In this document: positions 48,423-60,262 of the stretch, in pieces | How the letters are laid out: the number at the start of each line of letters is the position of its first letter | How positions within the stretch are numbered: the first letter of the stretch is position 1 | Assembly: GCA_023079485.1 (NCBI GenBank) | Contig: CM041104.1 | Span: 3,473,676 to 3,537,675 of the forward strand | DNA: 64,000 bases | Source of the DNA: Archilochus colubris | Lineage: Eukaryota; Chordata; Aves; Apodiformes; Trochilidae | Reading direction: 5' to 3' | Made by a program: the position numbers and the translations under genes | Notes under the pieces: generated by a model | Told to the model about the DNA's origin: nothing | Seen by the model: only the letters and a program-made list of their open reading frames with translations | The model's database searches: none

Positions 48423-48669
48423 TTAAACTGGAAGAGGGGAGATTTAGGTTGGATGTTAGGAAGAAATTCTTTGCTGTGAGGGTGCTGAGCCCCTGGCCCA
48501 GGTTTCCCAGAGAAGCTGTGGCTGCCCCATCCCTGGCAGTGTTCCAGCCCAGGTTGGATGGGGCTTGGAGCAACCTGGGCTGTGGGAGGTGTCCCTGCCC
48601 ATGCAGAGGGATTGGAACTGGAAGAGCTTTAAGGTCCATTCCAACCCAAACCAGGCTGGGGTTCTGTGG
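48423..48669 (+). mobile_element. CR1 LINE fragment, group B
   Basis: Sense-strand group B CR1 that starts at ttaaactggaagaggggaga and runs through the gaagctgtggctgccccatc block to attccaacccaaaccaggct with one degenerate TTCTGTGG end. It matches the 27586 copy over nearly its whole length. Confidence 0.92.
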
Positions 48670-50992
48670 TTCCTGCTGGTGAGGGGAAGGGGGGCAGGCA
48701 GGGAGCCCCCAGGCTGCCTGCGTGTGGCTCAGGGGCTGGGGCTGCCAGGAGGAGTGAGGAGAAGGGAAGATGAAAGAAACAATAATATTTTTACACTTAA
48801 CGGATTCAGTTTCGTATTTAATTATTGTTTTGTCATGTTAGGAGCCTGGGGAGGAAAATATTAATCACAGGTTTTGCTGAGTGCTGTTTCAGTAAGTAAA
48901 TTAATTTCAGAGGGGAAACTTGTTTGTGTGGCTGTTTGGTTTGTTCCCACTGTCAGCACTGAGCTCGCTGTGCTTCCCGGCACCGTGCCCAGCCCCCGGC
49001 CAGCCCCTGCTCACTGGGCTTTTTTGGCAGGTTTTGGTTGCAGTGTTTGTCTTTGCAGTGAGCAAAGCTTGTAGGGTCCTATTGGGTTTCTTTTGCTTGT
49101 TTTTTGCTTTCTTTTTGTTCTTGAATAACTTCTGGGAAAAGCTTGTGCAAAGTGATGCCTTTGGGACTGGGGCAGGAGGTGATGGAGGTGGCAGTTGCCC
49201 TGGGATGCTGTAAAAATCCAATCTGGCTGGTGTCAGACTCTCCAGATCTGTGCCATAGCTGTGCAAAAGCAGTTAAATAGCAGGAGGAACCCATTGCTCT
49301 TGTCTCTGTTCTCCATCCTCTCCATCCCAAATCTCAGCTCTCCAGGCAGTGACTGTATCCCACATCCTTCCCCAGGCACATTGCTGCACGAGGGCAGTGC
49401 CTTTGGTGCACCATCGTCTCCATTCACCTGCCCTTGGCACTGGGGAAATTCCAGTGACATGTTTGCATCTTTTTCTTTTTTCTTTTTTATAAATCCAAGC
49501 CAGAATCTCTTTGTCAAGGAAGAGTAGCTCTTCCTTGAGAGTACAGCATGCTGCCCCTGCCCTGGGTTTCTTCCCTCCAGTCCTAAAAGCCCATCAGGAG
49601 CTGTGTTGGTTGGGAATGGATCAGAGCAGTTCCATCTCAGCTACTGAAAGCAAACCTCCCAGATGCTTATTCTGGGAGAGGACTTTGCATCCTTTCTCAC
49701 TTCTGGAGGCCATTACCCCAGATAAAAATAAATACCATCTAACTGTTCCTGCTCTGGGTTATTTCTGGTAACATCCCCAAGTAACTGAATTTCAGAGGGC
49801 TGTGAGTGTGTGTATGTGTATAAAACAGTAGATCTCAGGCAGATAATCAATTATATGTAAGAGGAAACCAGAACTTTTTCCATTGGTTTTATCAGATCTT
49901 GTGGTCAGTTAAGGCAATTCAAAGCAGATCCAAACCCCATTACCTTCATTCTTGCTCTAATCACTCCATCTCTGTTTACCATATTCAGTTAAAGTGGCTT
50001 TTTCGCTGCATCCCATCGGCTGCCAAAATAACCTCATTCACTCTTGCAAACGGCTCCTCTTGCTGCTGCTGGAGTGTTGCTGCATTGCAAACATCTTCTT
50101 GGCCACCACACTGAGGTTTGGATATCTTGTTCTTTGAATCCTGCTGTAGAGTTGATTGGTTGGCACCTTCATTCATTTTCAAATACCATTTGAATGACAG
50201 GAGCTTGGTTGGTGGTTGTTGTGTTATTTTCTTCCGTTTTTTTGGTTTGGTTTTTTTTTTTTTATGGAAACATGGGCTTTGCTTTTTAGAGGTGAGTGGT
50301 TTGGGAGCTTGGGGTTGCTTTGCCAGCGTGTTGGGGCTTTGCTGTTTTTTTGTGGTTGCCATCGTTTTTTGTTGGGTTTGCAAATTTGGTCTTCACACGG
50401 AAGAGTCTGTGAACAATGCTGAAGTCACTGCTGATGGAAAATGGGACCCAAAGCTGTCAGGAATCTGCAGAAGAAGGGGCTCCCTGCATAGCATGGTCAT
50501 GTCAGCTTGCTTCCTCCTGCCCCTTGTTCTTGCTGTTGTCACACGTGTGAAACCCTGCTGAGATGGCTTCTTTGGGTGCAGTGTTGGGAGGATACTGGAA
50601 GAGCTCTTCTGTTTGGGGAAATGGGGAAGAGGGCAAGGAAACCTGACCAAAACATGCCTAAAACTTGGATATTTGCCTTGCATTCTCTCTCTTAACTCTG
50701 GCTCAGCCTTTGCTCCTCACTTGACCCTGCCCAGGCCTGGCCCAGCCCTGCAGCCCTCACTACTGATGCTGGATGTGTCTCAGGAGGGACCAGCAGTTAC
50801 AGACCCTCTCCCTCAGTCCCTTGACCTCAGTGTCAGCAGCGTGCAGAGCTCTGTCCTGTCCCACAGGCTGGGCCAGCAGAACTGGCATTTGGGCAAACAG
50901 CTCTGGCAGTGTTGTGACCTGTGCCTTCTCTTTGGAAGGGAAACACTTCTGCTGGTGGGCACTTCATTGGTGATGGGCGATGCAAAGGCAAA
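48670..50992. other. Intron 1, no exon seen
   Basis: Unique sequence with T-rich tracts at about 49470-49490 and 50250-50265. A palindromic TCACACGTGTGA lies at 50539-50550, listed in the findings. No recognisable exon. Confidence 0.5.
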
Positions 50993-51530
50993 GAATAGAA
51001 TCCTAGAACTGTTTTGGTTGGAAAAGACCTTTAAGATCATCAAGTCCAATTTTTAACCCAGCACATCCAAGGTCACCACTGACCCATGTCCCCCAGCATC
51101 AATTCTGCATGGCATTGAAATCTCTCCAGGGATGTGGACTCCACCCCTGCCCTGGGAAGTCTGGGCCAGGACCTGACAACCCTTTCAGGGAAGAAATTGT
51201 TCCTCATGTCCAATCTAAAATACCTCTGGTGCAACTTGAGGCTGTTACTTCTTGTCCTGTCACTGATGAGATGGGAGAGGAAACTGATCTCCCCTGGCTC
51301 CAACCTCCTCTCAGGCAGTTGCAGAGATCCAGAAGGTCTCCCCTCAGCCTTCTGTGCTCCAGGCTGAACACCCCCAGGTCCCTCAGCTCCTCCTGGTCAC
51401 ACTTGTGTTCCAAACCCTTCCCCAGACAGATCCATTGCCCTTCTCTGCCCACACACTCCAGCTCCTCAATGTCCTTCTTGTGAGGAGCCCAAAACTGATG
51501 TCAGGATTGAAGGTGCAGCCTCACACAAGG
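50993..51530 (-). mobile_element. CR1 LINE fragment, group C, antisense
   Basis: Antisense CR1 that begins with its tail (aatagaatcctagaactgtt, then ggttggaaaagacctttaag). It continues through the C-terminal ORF segment (minus strand: FRLDMRNNFFPERVVRSWPR) to gaggagcccaaaactgatgt and a ggtgcagcctcac-type segment. The right boundary is approximate. It is one of the longest CR1 pieces here. Confidence 0.9.
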
Positions 51531-54500
51531 GAAAACACTGCAGTACCCCCAGCTTTCCAGCTCTTCTTTTGTTCATTGTTGGTGCAACCACAACTGCTTT
51601 GTCTTGACTACAAAAAACCAAACTGATGGGCAGCAGATCCCTAGTCCCTAAGGACCGTGTGCTGCTCCATCGCGTGTCCCACACAGGGAAGAGGAGGAGC
51701 AGCTGGTGCTGAGCACCAGGAGGCTGGACCTCGTGGTGGGATTTCATGTCTCATGGTGGGATTTTCATGCTGGGGGCCTGGAGTTGCTCTTGTTCCTCTC
51801 AGGCAGGATTTGACCACCTGGTTGAGGCAGTCGAGGTTCACCATCGCTTGGTGGAAAGGAAGAGCTTTGGCTCCTCAAAGCTCAGGAAACAGCTGTGGAA
51901 ACAAAGTCCCCCAAAAAACCAACCTGAAGCAGGGAATGGGTTTTTATTGCTTATGAGTTTCTCATGCTTCTCAGATCTGGGTGTGATTTCAGCGCCCTGA
52001 AATGAACCATCTTGAAAACACTGTGGGGTTTTTTTGGTTGTTTAGGTGGGGGGAGTGAAACTTCTCGTAAGTATAAATCTAAAGCCAGAGGCAAAGTTGT
52101 CCTCTTTTGCTTTCCTAAAGTATTCTCTTTGGCTTTGAGATAAATAAGTTTTTTGTTGTTTTTTTTTTATTTTAACCCTGGCATCTGTGAAGTGGTGCTT
52201 CCAGTGCTCAAATCCTGGATCTGTCCCTCTAAGAATCACACCTCTGATCCAGCCCCAAGCAGGAGCTGCCTCTGCATTACAGTTTGTTATTTGGAGGGAC
52301 AAGGCTGCAAGGGCAGGACATGGTATGGTTTACAGAGAGTTTGTCCATCCATGAGCACATTTTGGGTGAGATTAGCTTTCCCAGCATGTTGGCCACCCCC
52401 AACCATCACACTCTCCCCGGGGAGCATCCCACATCAAGCCATTTGCCAAAATTAATGATGCTGTGTGTCATCCTCTGGTCTCTTCCACCTCTATTTTTTA
52501 ATAATAAAAAAAAAAAAGTCTTTTTTTCTTCCATGAAACATCTCCATGTTTCAGATGTCCCCTCTTGCCACAGGCCTTTGGCTTCCCATCTTCCTACCCC
52601 TGGTCCCTCATCCCCCTCCTCTGTGGGGAGAGTGGTTGGAGCTGAATTCTGCACCTGAAGTGAGCATTCTCTGACAGCTGGGATAACAGCATTGCAGTAT
52701 TTTCTCTGTTATTTTCTGACCTGTTATTTTTGCACTCTATTATTTTGCTACTGCTGTGCTTTCAGCAGAGGTTTCCGTGGGGTGGCTGACGTGATAGTTG
52801 GTCTTATCACTTAATGTTCAGTTAATTTAAACCCTGCTAAACTCTAGAAGGATTTCAAACCATGCCTTCCTGCCTGGATTGTTTGCATTTGTCAGTGTAG
52901 GGTTTCTCTTGCTCTGATGTTTCCTTCGACGTGGTGAAGTGGCTCTGAAATTCCCAAGACCTCGTCATTTGTAATTAACCTAAATAATGTTCTTTTCATC
53001 TGCAGACTTTGTTGCACGGTGCAGCCCAGTTTCCAGACCATTAGTAAAGATATTAAGCAACAGGAGACCTGGCCAAATACTTCTGTAGTTGTGTTGATAT
53101 TTATTACTGTCTTAAAAAATGAGCTGAGTGCTTGGTCTTGCCCTCAGCAGTAAGGTCTGCACACAGCATCACCCACATCTAAACACCACTTTGGGTAAAC
53201 TGAGGCAGAGCTCAGTATGGGAACTCTTCATGCAGTTGAGATCAGTCTTACACTAATATAAGCATGAGTTCCTCACAGAACAGCTCTACTTAAATGAAAT
53301 TTCAATTGTGAGCATCCAGCCCAGTATTGAACTGCACTGAACCTCCAATTGAGGGAGGTTCAAAGCCTAAACCCTTCACTTGGAGAGAGCTCTGGGTAGA
53401 AATGATGGGAAGTGTCAGCAGGTCTGAGCAGCCAATTCTCCTGCACCCCCTTATCACAGAGGGTGAGCTCTAGCAGTGCTGTTTAGACTGTCATGATCTC
53501 ATTTACATCCTCCAGGTATGTTTTGTTGTCACCAGTCTTCCTCACCTACAATAAAACTTGTGTTCCCATGTGCAGGTCTCTCTGAAGGACAGATAAAACG
53601 TTTGCCAGCCTAGAGCTCTTCTGCAGAGCAGCTGCTTTGTTGGTGGTTTTGAACCTGTAACATTTTATGGGTTCCTTTGGGAGTGTTGGGCAACAACATT
53701 CATGGGTTTCCCCTTCTAGCAACTGGACAGTGCTGTGCCTTTGTCTGGCAGGTGCAGGAGTTTGACCCTCTTGTATCTGCAGACTGAAAAAAAATGGGTG
53801 CTCACCTTCCCTGAGGACCAGCAGCCTCCCCAGCTCTGCTGCCCACTGTGTTTAACCCTGGTTTTGAGCTCTTGTTGAACATCCATGGGTTGTGCCTACA
53901 GAAACTCACCTGGTGCTTGTTGCTGGGACAGGGACAACATCCACCAGAAGTTTTTCCTTTATTTCTCACTGGCTCAAGCCTTCCTGGGCTTTTGGGGCTG
54001 GGTATCATGAAATCAGCTGCTTTATCTCCAGCAGTGAGTGGGGACACATATCCTTGGGAATGACCCAATCAACCCCACCCCCTGCTTTCTCATCCCTGGC
54101 CATTTCTTGAGTGCTTAAAAAGAAGTTAATACAAGTATCTCCTCTGTGCTTTGGGAGGCAGGGGGGGAAGAAGCTGTTACAAACAAACCCATTCAGTCTT
54201 TTTGCATTTCCTGTGTCTCCTGTTGTCCCAGTGAGGTCTTTTGCCAAAGCTTCCTTCTCCTGGCACACCTCCTATGTGCCTGGGCTGTGCTTCCCATCTC
54301 CTGGCTTGCAGACCTCCTACTTCCATGCTCCCAGTGGATGTGTTATGACACATGCTCTGTTCTCCATGCTGAAGCTTGCAGTATTTCACAGCAGGGCTTG
54401 GCTCTGGTGCTTGCCTTGGGCTGGAGATGCTTGTGTTGGTGTTTTCCTGGTGCTTTGACCCAGTAGCCTGAGGGCTGTGCTTGTAGAGGAGAAGCTCAAA

Positions 54501-56803
54501 ATGGTCTGCCATGACATATGCTGGAGTTTAAGCTGTTAAAATGCTTTTATTTCTCTCATCCTGATGGGATGTTTGGAGTGGGTGGTCTGATTTCAGAGGT
54601 CTTTCATCCCAGGGTTGTGGAGGAGGTGACCTACTCCTCTCCCAGCATCATCAGAGTCCCCCAGCTAGGAGGCTTTGGACCAGAGCAGTATGACTGGTGC
54701 TGTCCTCTTCTCTGGTTGATCTGGTGGTGGTGCTTGTGGGAGCAGAAACTCCCCAGGAGGGACACATGGAACCTAATTTCTGAATTCAGAGGAAAATAAT
54801 TAAATACATTCAGGTGCTGCACTGGGCCAGGGGGCTGTTGGGTGCAGGAGGGGTTGGTGGGTATCATGTCCCAGGCTGCTATGAGACTGGATGGATGGAT
54901 GGATGGATGAGATGTAGTAAAATGCTGGTTTCTGTTCTGCCTCCAGTAAATATTTCCATGCAGACTGAAACTGCAGCCCTGGCAGGCAGCAAAGGTAAAA
55001 GCCATTTACACATGAAGTGTTTGCTTGGGGGTTGTCTGCATCAGCACTCGAAGCATCCTTCAGATCCAACCATCTTGTTTCTATTCTGACTAGCAAAGAT
55101 GTCTTTATTTATATTTTTACAGTTAATATATTAATACACTATTTTTCAAGTAGTAAAAGCAATGAGTTTTCTGCTCTTTAGGAGATTCATTATGTCCTGT
55201 CTAAAGGAACCAAACTTGTTTTCCTTTCCTGTGAGCACACGAGTGTCCAGTCCCACTTACTGACTGGAAAAGGTGATTAATTTGTCTGGTTTTGTAGTCA
55301 ACAGCAAGACTCAGCCTGGCAATACATGACCCCCCAGCAGCCTTGCTGGGGCTGAATTATCTGGCACAATGGAGCCTATAATTAGCAGGTGGAGATGCTG
55401 CTGCTCATATAGCATTAGAGGATTGCAGAGGGACAGGTTCCAGGGCAACCAGGGAAAACCAGAGATTATGGCTAGGCAGTAAAAAAAATTAAGTGTTCTC
55501 ATCTCTCCAGGACACTTAAATCTTCATAATACAAACTCAAATAAAGAAAAGCTTCATCAGTGCAATGGGGGTTTAACCAAAGTGGAGTCTGCAGCCGTTG
55601 TAGCACATGGCACTTGTATAATTCCTGCTACTCCCTGTGGGTTCAGAACACGGAGGATTCCTTCTCTTAACAGTTATGAAAAATTTGAAAGTGGGAAAAA
55701 AACCCTGCCCTGTCTTTTATAGATGTGCAGCTGAAGTATAAATGAAACCTATTGCCTGGAGGGCCTGAACTCCTGGCGTGCCCCCCAGGTTTGAGATGCT
55801 GAGTGTTTGGTGGAAATTACTTTCTCCTGCTAAATGCTTTTGGGGAAAGCATGAGAGAACAATCGTGTAGTTCCTAAATCTGGTCTTTTTTTTTCAGGTG
55901 TTTGACTTGGGCCCTGTCTCAGGGGCCCTGGGCAGAGGGTCCCAGTCTCTGGAAACATGTGGTTCAGAAAAGATCTCAGGAGATGTTAAAGCTGAACTTG
56001 AGTATCACCACATTAAACCCTGGCTCTGGAGGTGTAAGGTCTTCATCTGTTTTAACAGTGAGCCCTTCCCTGCTGCAGAAGCACCATGAAAACTTTCACA
56101 AAGCTTTGAGCAGCCAGACCAGGTTTGGGAAGCTTGTGAGGTGGTACCTATACCTTGTGTGCCCTTGATGGTCACCACAGCAGTTCAGGAAGCAGCAGGG
56201 CTATGTGCTGCCCTGCTGGTTGTCCCCACTGGCATGGTCCTACCTATACATTTCCATGTTTATGGGGTGGGATGTGTAGGAAGGTCCTACACCTGCCACT
56301 TTGCTGTGGTGAGAAAGCAAGCATGGCTTCTCCTCCCCATGCCATAAAACTTGTGGGCTATGTTTTGCCCAAGGCCATGCTTCATGGCAACACAGTGCAG
56401 GTAAATCCTTACAAAGACCTGGCCCTGGGGTTTCTTTGGTTCTTCAGAAGATGTTTGTTCCTCTGCAAGAGGCTGAGGATGAAGCCCATGCAGGCAACTG
56501 TTCTGACAGCCTGACCCACAAGAGGGCAGTTCTCCATGGTACCTTTCCCAAATGCTCCTTCAACAGGTATTGGCTGGACTGTGTAGAAGAATTAATAACT
56601 ATTAAAGTGGATTGAAGAAAACCTCCTGGGGTCAGGAATCATGACTGCCAGCTGGAGCAGGCAGGGCATGGCAGTGACCACCACTGAGGTCCAGCTCCTC
56701 TGTCTGTCCCACAGGTTGGGCACGAGATTTTATTTGTCTTGCAAGGTCCATGTTGGGCTCTTCAGGGCCATTCTGGTGGCAGCTCCGGTGTTGCTGGTGT
56801 TGT
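51531..56803. other. Intron 1, no exon seen
   Basis: About 5.3 kb of unique sequence. It includes an A-rich tract near 52503-52517 and a (GGAT)n microsatellite at 54889-54909. A splice-acceptor-like pyrimidine tract ending cag lies near 55898; I examined it and did not accept it as an exon. Confidence 0.5.
54889..54909. repeat. (GGAT)n microsatellite
   Basis: About five tandem GGAT units, then gagatg. A short tetranucleotide repeat. Confidence 0.9.
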
Positions 56804-57312
56804 TTGTGTCCAGTTCTGGGCCCCTCAGTTCAGGAAGGAGATTGAGGTCCTGGAGCAGGTCCAAAGGAGGCAACTGGGCTGGTGAAGGGACTCAAGCACA
56901 GATCCTGTGAGGAGAGGCTGAGGGAGCTGGGGGTGTTCAGGCTGGAGAAGAGGAGGCTCAGGGGAGACCTCATCACTCTCTACAACTCCCTGAAAGGAGG
57001 TTGGAGCCAGGGGGAGGTTGGGCTCTTTTCCCAGGTAACTCTCAGCAAGACAAGAGGGCAGGGTCTCAAGTTGTGCCAGGGGAGGTTTAGGTTGGAGATT
57101 AGAAAGAATTTCTTTCTGGAGAGGGTGATCAGCCATTGGAATGGGCTGCCCAGGGAAGTAGTGGATTCTCCATCCCTGGAGATATTTCAAAAGAGACTGG
57201 ATGTGGCACTCAGTGCTATGGGCTGGGAACTGCAGCAGTAGTGGATCAAGGGTTGGACTTGATGATCCCAGAGGTCCCTTCCAACCCAGCTGATTCTATT
57301 CCATGATTTTAT
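56804..57312 (+). mobile_element. CR1 LINE fragment, group A, long copy
   Basis: Sense-strand group A CR1. It starts at tgtgtccagttctgggcccc and includes [33 protein letters not shown] and [21 protein letters not shown] residues, open for 119 codons (56882-57241). It ends with ccttccaacccagctgattc and degenerate ATTCTATT/ATGATTTT repeats. Nearly identical in long stretches to the 4276 and 1990 copies. Confidence 0.94.
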
Positions 57313-58780
57313 CTCTGTGGCAGGGATGCAGGGTTATGGAGCATGAGGATCTGGGCAGCAGATGATGTTTCCCTGCACAGATTAATGCACCCATACAAAC
57401 AAGCCAGGCCAGGCCTTTGGAGTTCCCACCCATGGCAAAGCCAGCAGCAGGACAAGGTGGGGAATTACAGCAGCACGGGAAGGGGGAACTCAGCCATGAA
57501 TCCTGCATGGTTTGAGGGTAAGGGCTGGGAGAGAAACTCAGCTTGTCAAGTGGGCTTTTCCATTTTCCCTTTGTCAGCATGAGTTAATGTTGAACAGGGC
57601 AACTATCACCCCAGCAGAAAGAGCCTGGCGGGACCTTGTTTGTGAATATATGAATAGCAGTTTTGTAAATAGTGCATCTGAATTTATGAATGATCTGACA
57701 CTGACAGGTTGAAACGAATTCTGTAATGTGATTTTGTTAGATTTAGTAGGTCAGACATATACATGCCATGTCAAAATGACCTAGAAAAACTTTCTAGGTC
57801 AAACTACTGCTTGAAAAGTTGTCTTTTTCAAAGGCAGGGCCATAAGATTTCATGCTCGCTCTGACACATTTTCCCTCTGATGGTGGAACATGAGTCTTGG
57901 GATGTGGCAGAGAATTTGTCATCTCCTATATCAAGAAGAGAGAAAGAAATGTGAAGAAGGGGGGTACTAATTTATTAACATATCAGGGCCTTTTCTAGCC
58001 ACCTCCCTTGTCCTGAGATAACATATTGGATACACAGCTGACAGGATTTGGGGCTGGAAGTTGCAACAAGGGTTGTATTATCAGTTTGCTTTTTCCAGCA
58101 ATGCTAAAACCATCTGGACTCCTGGTCCTGGCAATATTCAGCACCACCAGCCTACCTTTGGAGCCTTAACCCTTAATGAGATGAAAAAACATTTATTAGC
58201 AGGTGCTTTTTCTCCCCTTAAGAGGTTCAGGGTATGCTGGTGAGGTTTGCACACAAGGATGCTGTTCACCAGCAAGATGGGATGGGGCAGAGCTCTGCAA
58301 ACCAAGCATCATGGCCCAGGGTTCACAGGGGTGGGTGATGTTGGAAGGACCCAGGACCTTGATGTTGTCATCCCACAGCTTATACCTGCTCTGTTAATGC
58401 TTCTGAGCAGATGCAGCTCGTGGACTGGGAGAAAGAAGATTGAACTTCCAGTGAGAGCTCAGCTGTTTGTGTGGGTTGCTTCTTATTTCAGAGTCCAAAC
58501 TAACCCTGGCTCCAATGAGAAGTGACAAGGGCTTCCCTCCACCCTCATGTTGTTTTGGATGGAGGACCTAGGGTTAGTGTTGGGTTGGAGACCAGGAGAA
58601 AATGGACAGAGGTACCCAAGCAAAAGTCCTGCTTCCTGACCACAGCTGAGGGTCAGTAGCACCTCCCAGTGCTACCTGCACCTAATGCCAGTTTCTGTTC
58701 TCTGGGAGGGTGGCTGTGCCCTGGTCTTCAGCTTGTCCCTTCCTCTTCCCCTCCATATTCTTGTCCCCTCTTTCCTTCTT
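57313..58780. other. Intron 1, no exon; AT-rich block with nuclear-receptor half-sites
   Basis: Unique sequence. An AT-rich part at about 57640-57830 holds three AGGTCA-type half-sites, listed separately. No exon. Confidence 0.5.
57748..57801. promoter_or_regulatory. Three AGGTCA half-sites with a perfect inverted repeat
   Basis: AGGTCA lies at 57748-57753, TGACCT at 57777-57782 and AGGTCA at 57796-57801. The last two are the ends of a perfect 11-bp inverted repeat (TGACCTAGAAA / TTTCTAGGTCA) with a 3-base centre. Each half-site has an A/T-rich 5' flank, as in ROR or REV-ERB monomer sites. The everted arrangement has a 13-base spacer. Binding is inferred. Confidence 0.4.
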
Positions 58781-59103
58781 GCTCTCTACAACTCCCCAGA
58801 AGGAGGTTGGAGCCAGGGGGGATCAGTCTCTTCTCCCTAAGTAACAAGCAACAGGAAAAGAGCAAATGGCCTCAAGTTGTGCCAGGGGAGGTTTAGACTG
58901 GATATTAGAAGAAATTTCACTGAAAAGGTTGTCAGGCCCTGGCCCAGGCTGCCCAGGGAGGTGTCTGAATCATGATCCCTAAAGGGGTTTACAAGCCAGG
59001 TATGTAGGTTCTGAGGGACATGGTTTAGCACTAGACTCAGGAGAGGTGGAATAGTGGTTGGATGATCTCGAAGTTCCTTTCCAACCAGAGGATTCTGTGA
59101 TTC
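58781..59103 (+). mobile_element. CR1 LINE fragment, diverged, with 3' tail
   Basis: Sense-strand CR1 starting at gctctctacaactccccaga. It has the ggaggttggagccagggggg segment, the tcaagttgtgccaggggagg block and a tail with cctttccaaccagaggattc and ATTCTGTG/ATTCCACC repeats. It is intermediate between groups A and C and has several small deletions. Confidence 0.9.
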
Positions 59104-59992
59104 CACCTGCCCAAGCCAGGCATGGTTACCCCCAGCACAGAGGACATCCTGGAGATGCCCTGTGGCATTCCCACTGGAGTGGCACAGCCCAAACCCCACA
59201 GGTTCAGCCCAGCCCTGACCTACTTGAAAGCAGCTTTTGCCATTCCAGGAAAGTGGGTGATGGGAGGCTGTGGTTCCTTCCTAACAATTACAGCTCACAG
59301 CAGTCCAAATGAAAATGTTTGTTGAAAACAACATGTGCATAATTAAGGCTTAATGAGCCCTTGTCTGTTTGGAATCTGCAATTAGATTTATAATAGAAAA
59401 TACTAGCAAATGCCAAATAGCTTTAAAAGAAGCTGAGATAAAAGATAATTTTGCTGCAAGTCTATAGTAATACTGTAATTTAATGAGCTGGAAGTGGTGC
59501 AGAGAAAGACTAAAAGCTTTGGACAAGTTTGTGTTGTGCGTGTTTATCCTATCTGTCCATTTCCCTATCTATAAAGCTGTCAGTCTTGGTTCTAACTGCT
59601 TGCAAAAAGGCAGGACTTTGCTAAAATCAGGAACATTTTGTTTATCTTCATTTAAGTCATTAATTAGTCAGGCAAAGCTGCTTTTTCACTTTCTCATCAA
59701 CATGCTATAAACTTCTCTTTAGGGTTAATAGCAGTAATAATAATAGTAATAATATCTCTATTCAATTATTGACAGTGAGTCTAGGGCATAATAGTAATCA
59801 GAGGTGCTTCTTTCTGATTAGTTCCATTAATTTTAATGAGTTTTTAACTGTCTTTTTAAATCCTTGAGAATTTTCAGTGCTAAGGTGTAGATTTTAACAG
59901 GTAAACCTGAGGCCAGCTTGGCTGCAGTAAGCACGAACTACCTTGTCACTGTAATGAAAAAAAAAACAAAACAACAAAAAACAACCTGAAAT
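59104..59992. other. Intron 1, AT-rich unique sequence
   Basis: An AT-rich stretch at about 59330-59900 with many TAAT/ATTA cores looks like the kind of DNA often conserved in introns. It includes the (AAT)n run at 59734-59753. An A/C-rich tract (about 59957-59984) lies just before the next CR1 copy. No exon. Confidence 0.45.
59734..59753. repeat. (AAT)n microsatellite
   Basis: Imperfect run of AAT triplets (taataataatagtaataat). Short trinucleotide repeat. Confidence 0.85.
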
Positions 59993-60262
59993 TAGAATCA
60001 TAGAATTCCAGTCTGGTTTATGTTTGAAGGGACTTTAAAGACCATCCAGTCCCAACCCTCTGCCATGGTCAGGGACACCTCCCACCAGCCCAGGGTGCTC
60101 CAAGCCCCATCCAACCTGGGCTGGAACACTGCCAGGGATAGGGCAGCCACAACTTCTCTGGGCAACCTGGGCCAGGGGCTCAGCGCCCTCACAGCAAAGA
60201 ATTTCTTCCTAATGTCCAGCCTAAATCATTCCTCCTTGTCTACACCCTTGTAAAAAGTCTCT
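59993..60262 (-). mobile_element. CR1 LINE fragment, group B, antisense
   Basis: Antisense group B CR1: on the + strand tagaatcatagaattcc, then gggactttaaagaccatcca, then the inverse of the gaagttgtggctgccctatc block. It ends near agaatttcttcctaatgtcc. The minus-strand residues include [20 protein letters not shown]. 5' truncated and not coding. Confidence 0.92.

Noticed and set aside
55898..56100. Pyrimidine tract ending cag followed by an open frame (VFDLGPVSG...)
   Set aside because: Acceptor-like, but the peptide does not match TOX2 exon 2 or any family I know, and no convincing donor closes it.
56882..57241. 119-codon open frame considered as a gene
   Set aside because: It is the C-terminal fragment of the CR1 reverse-transcriptase ORF in a 5'-truncated copy.
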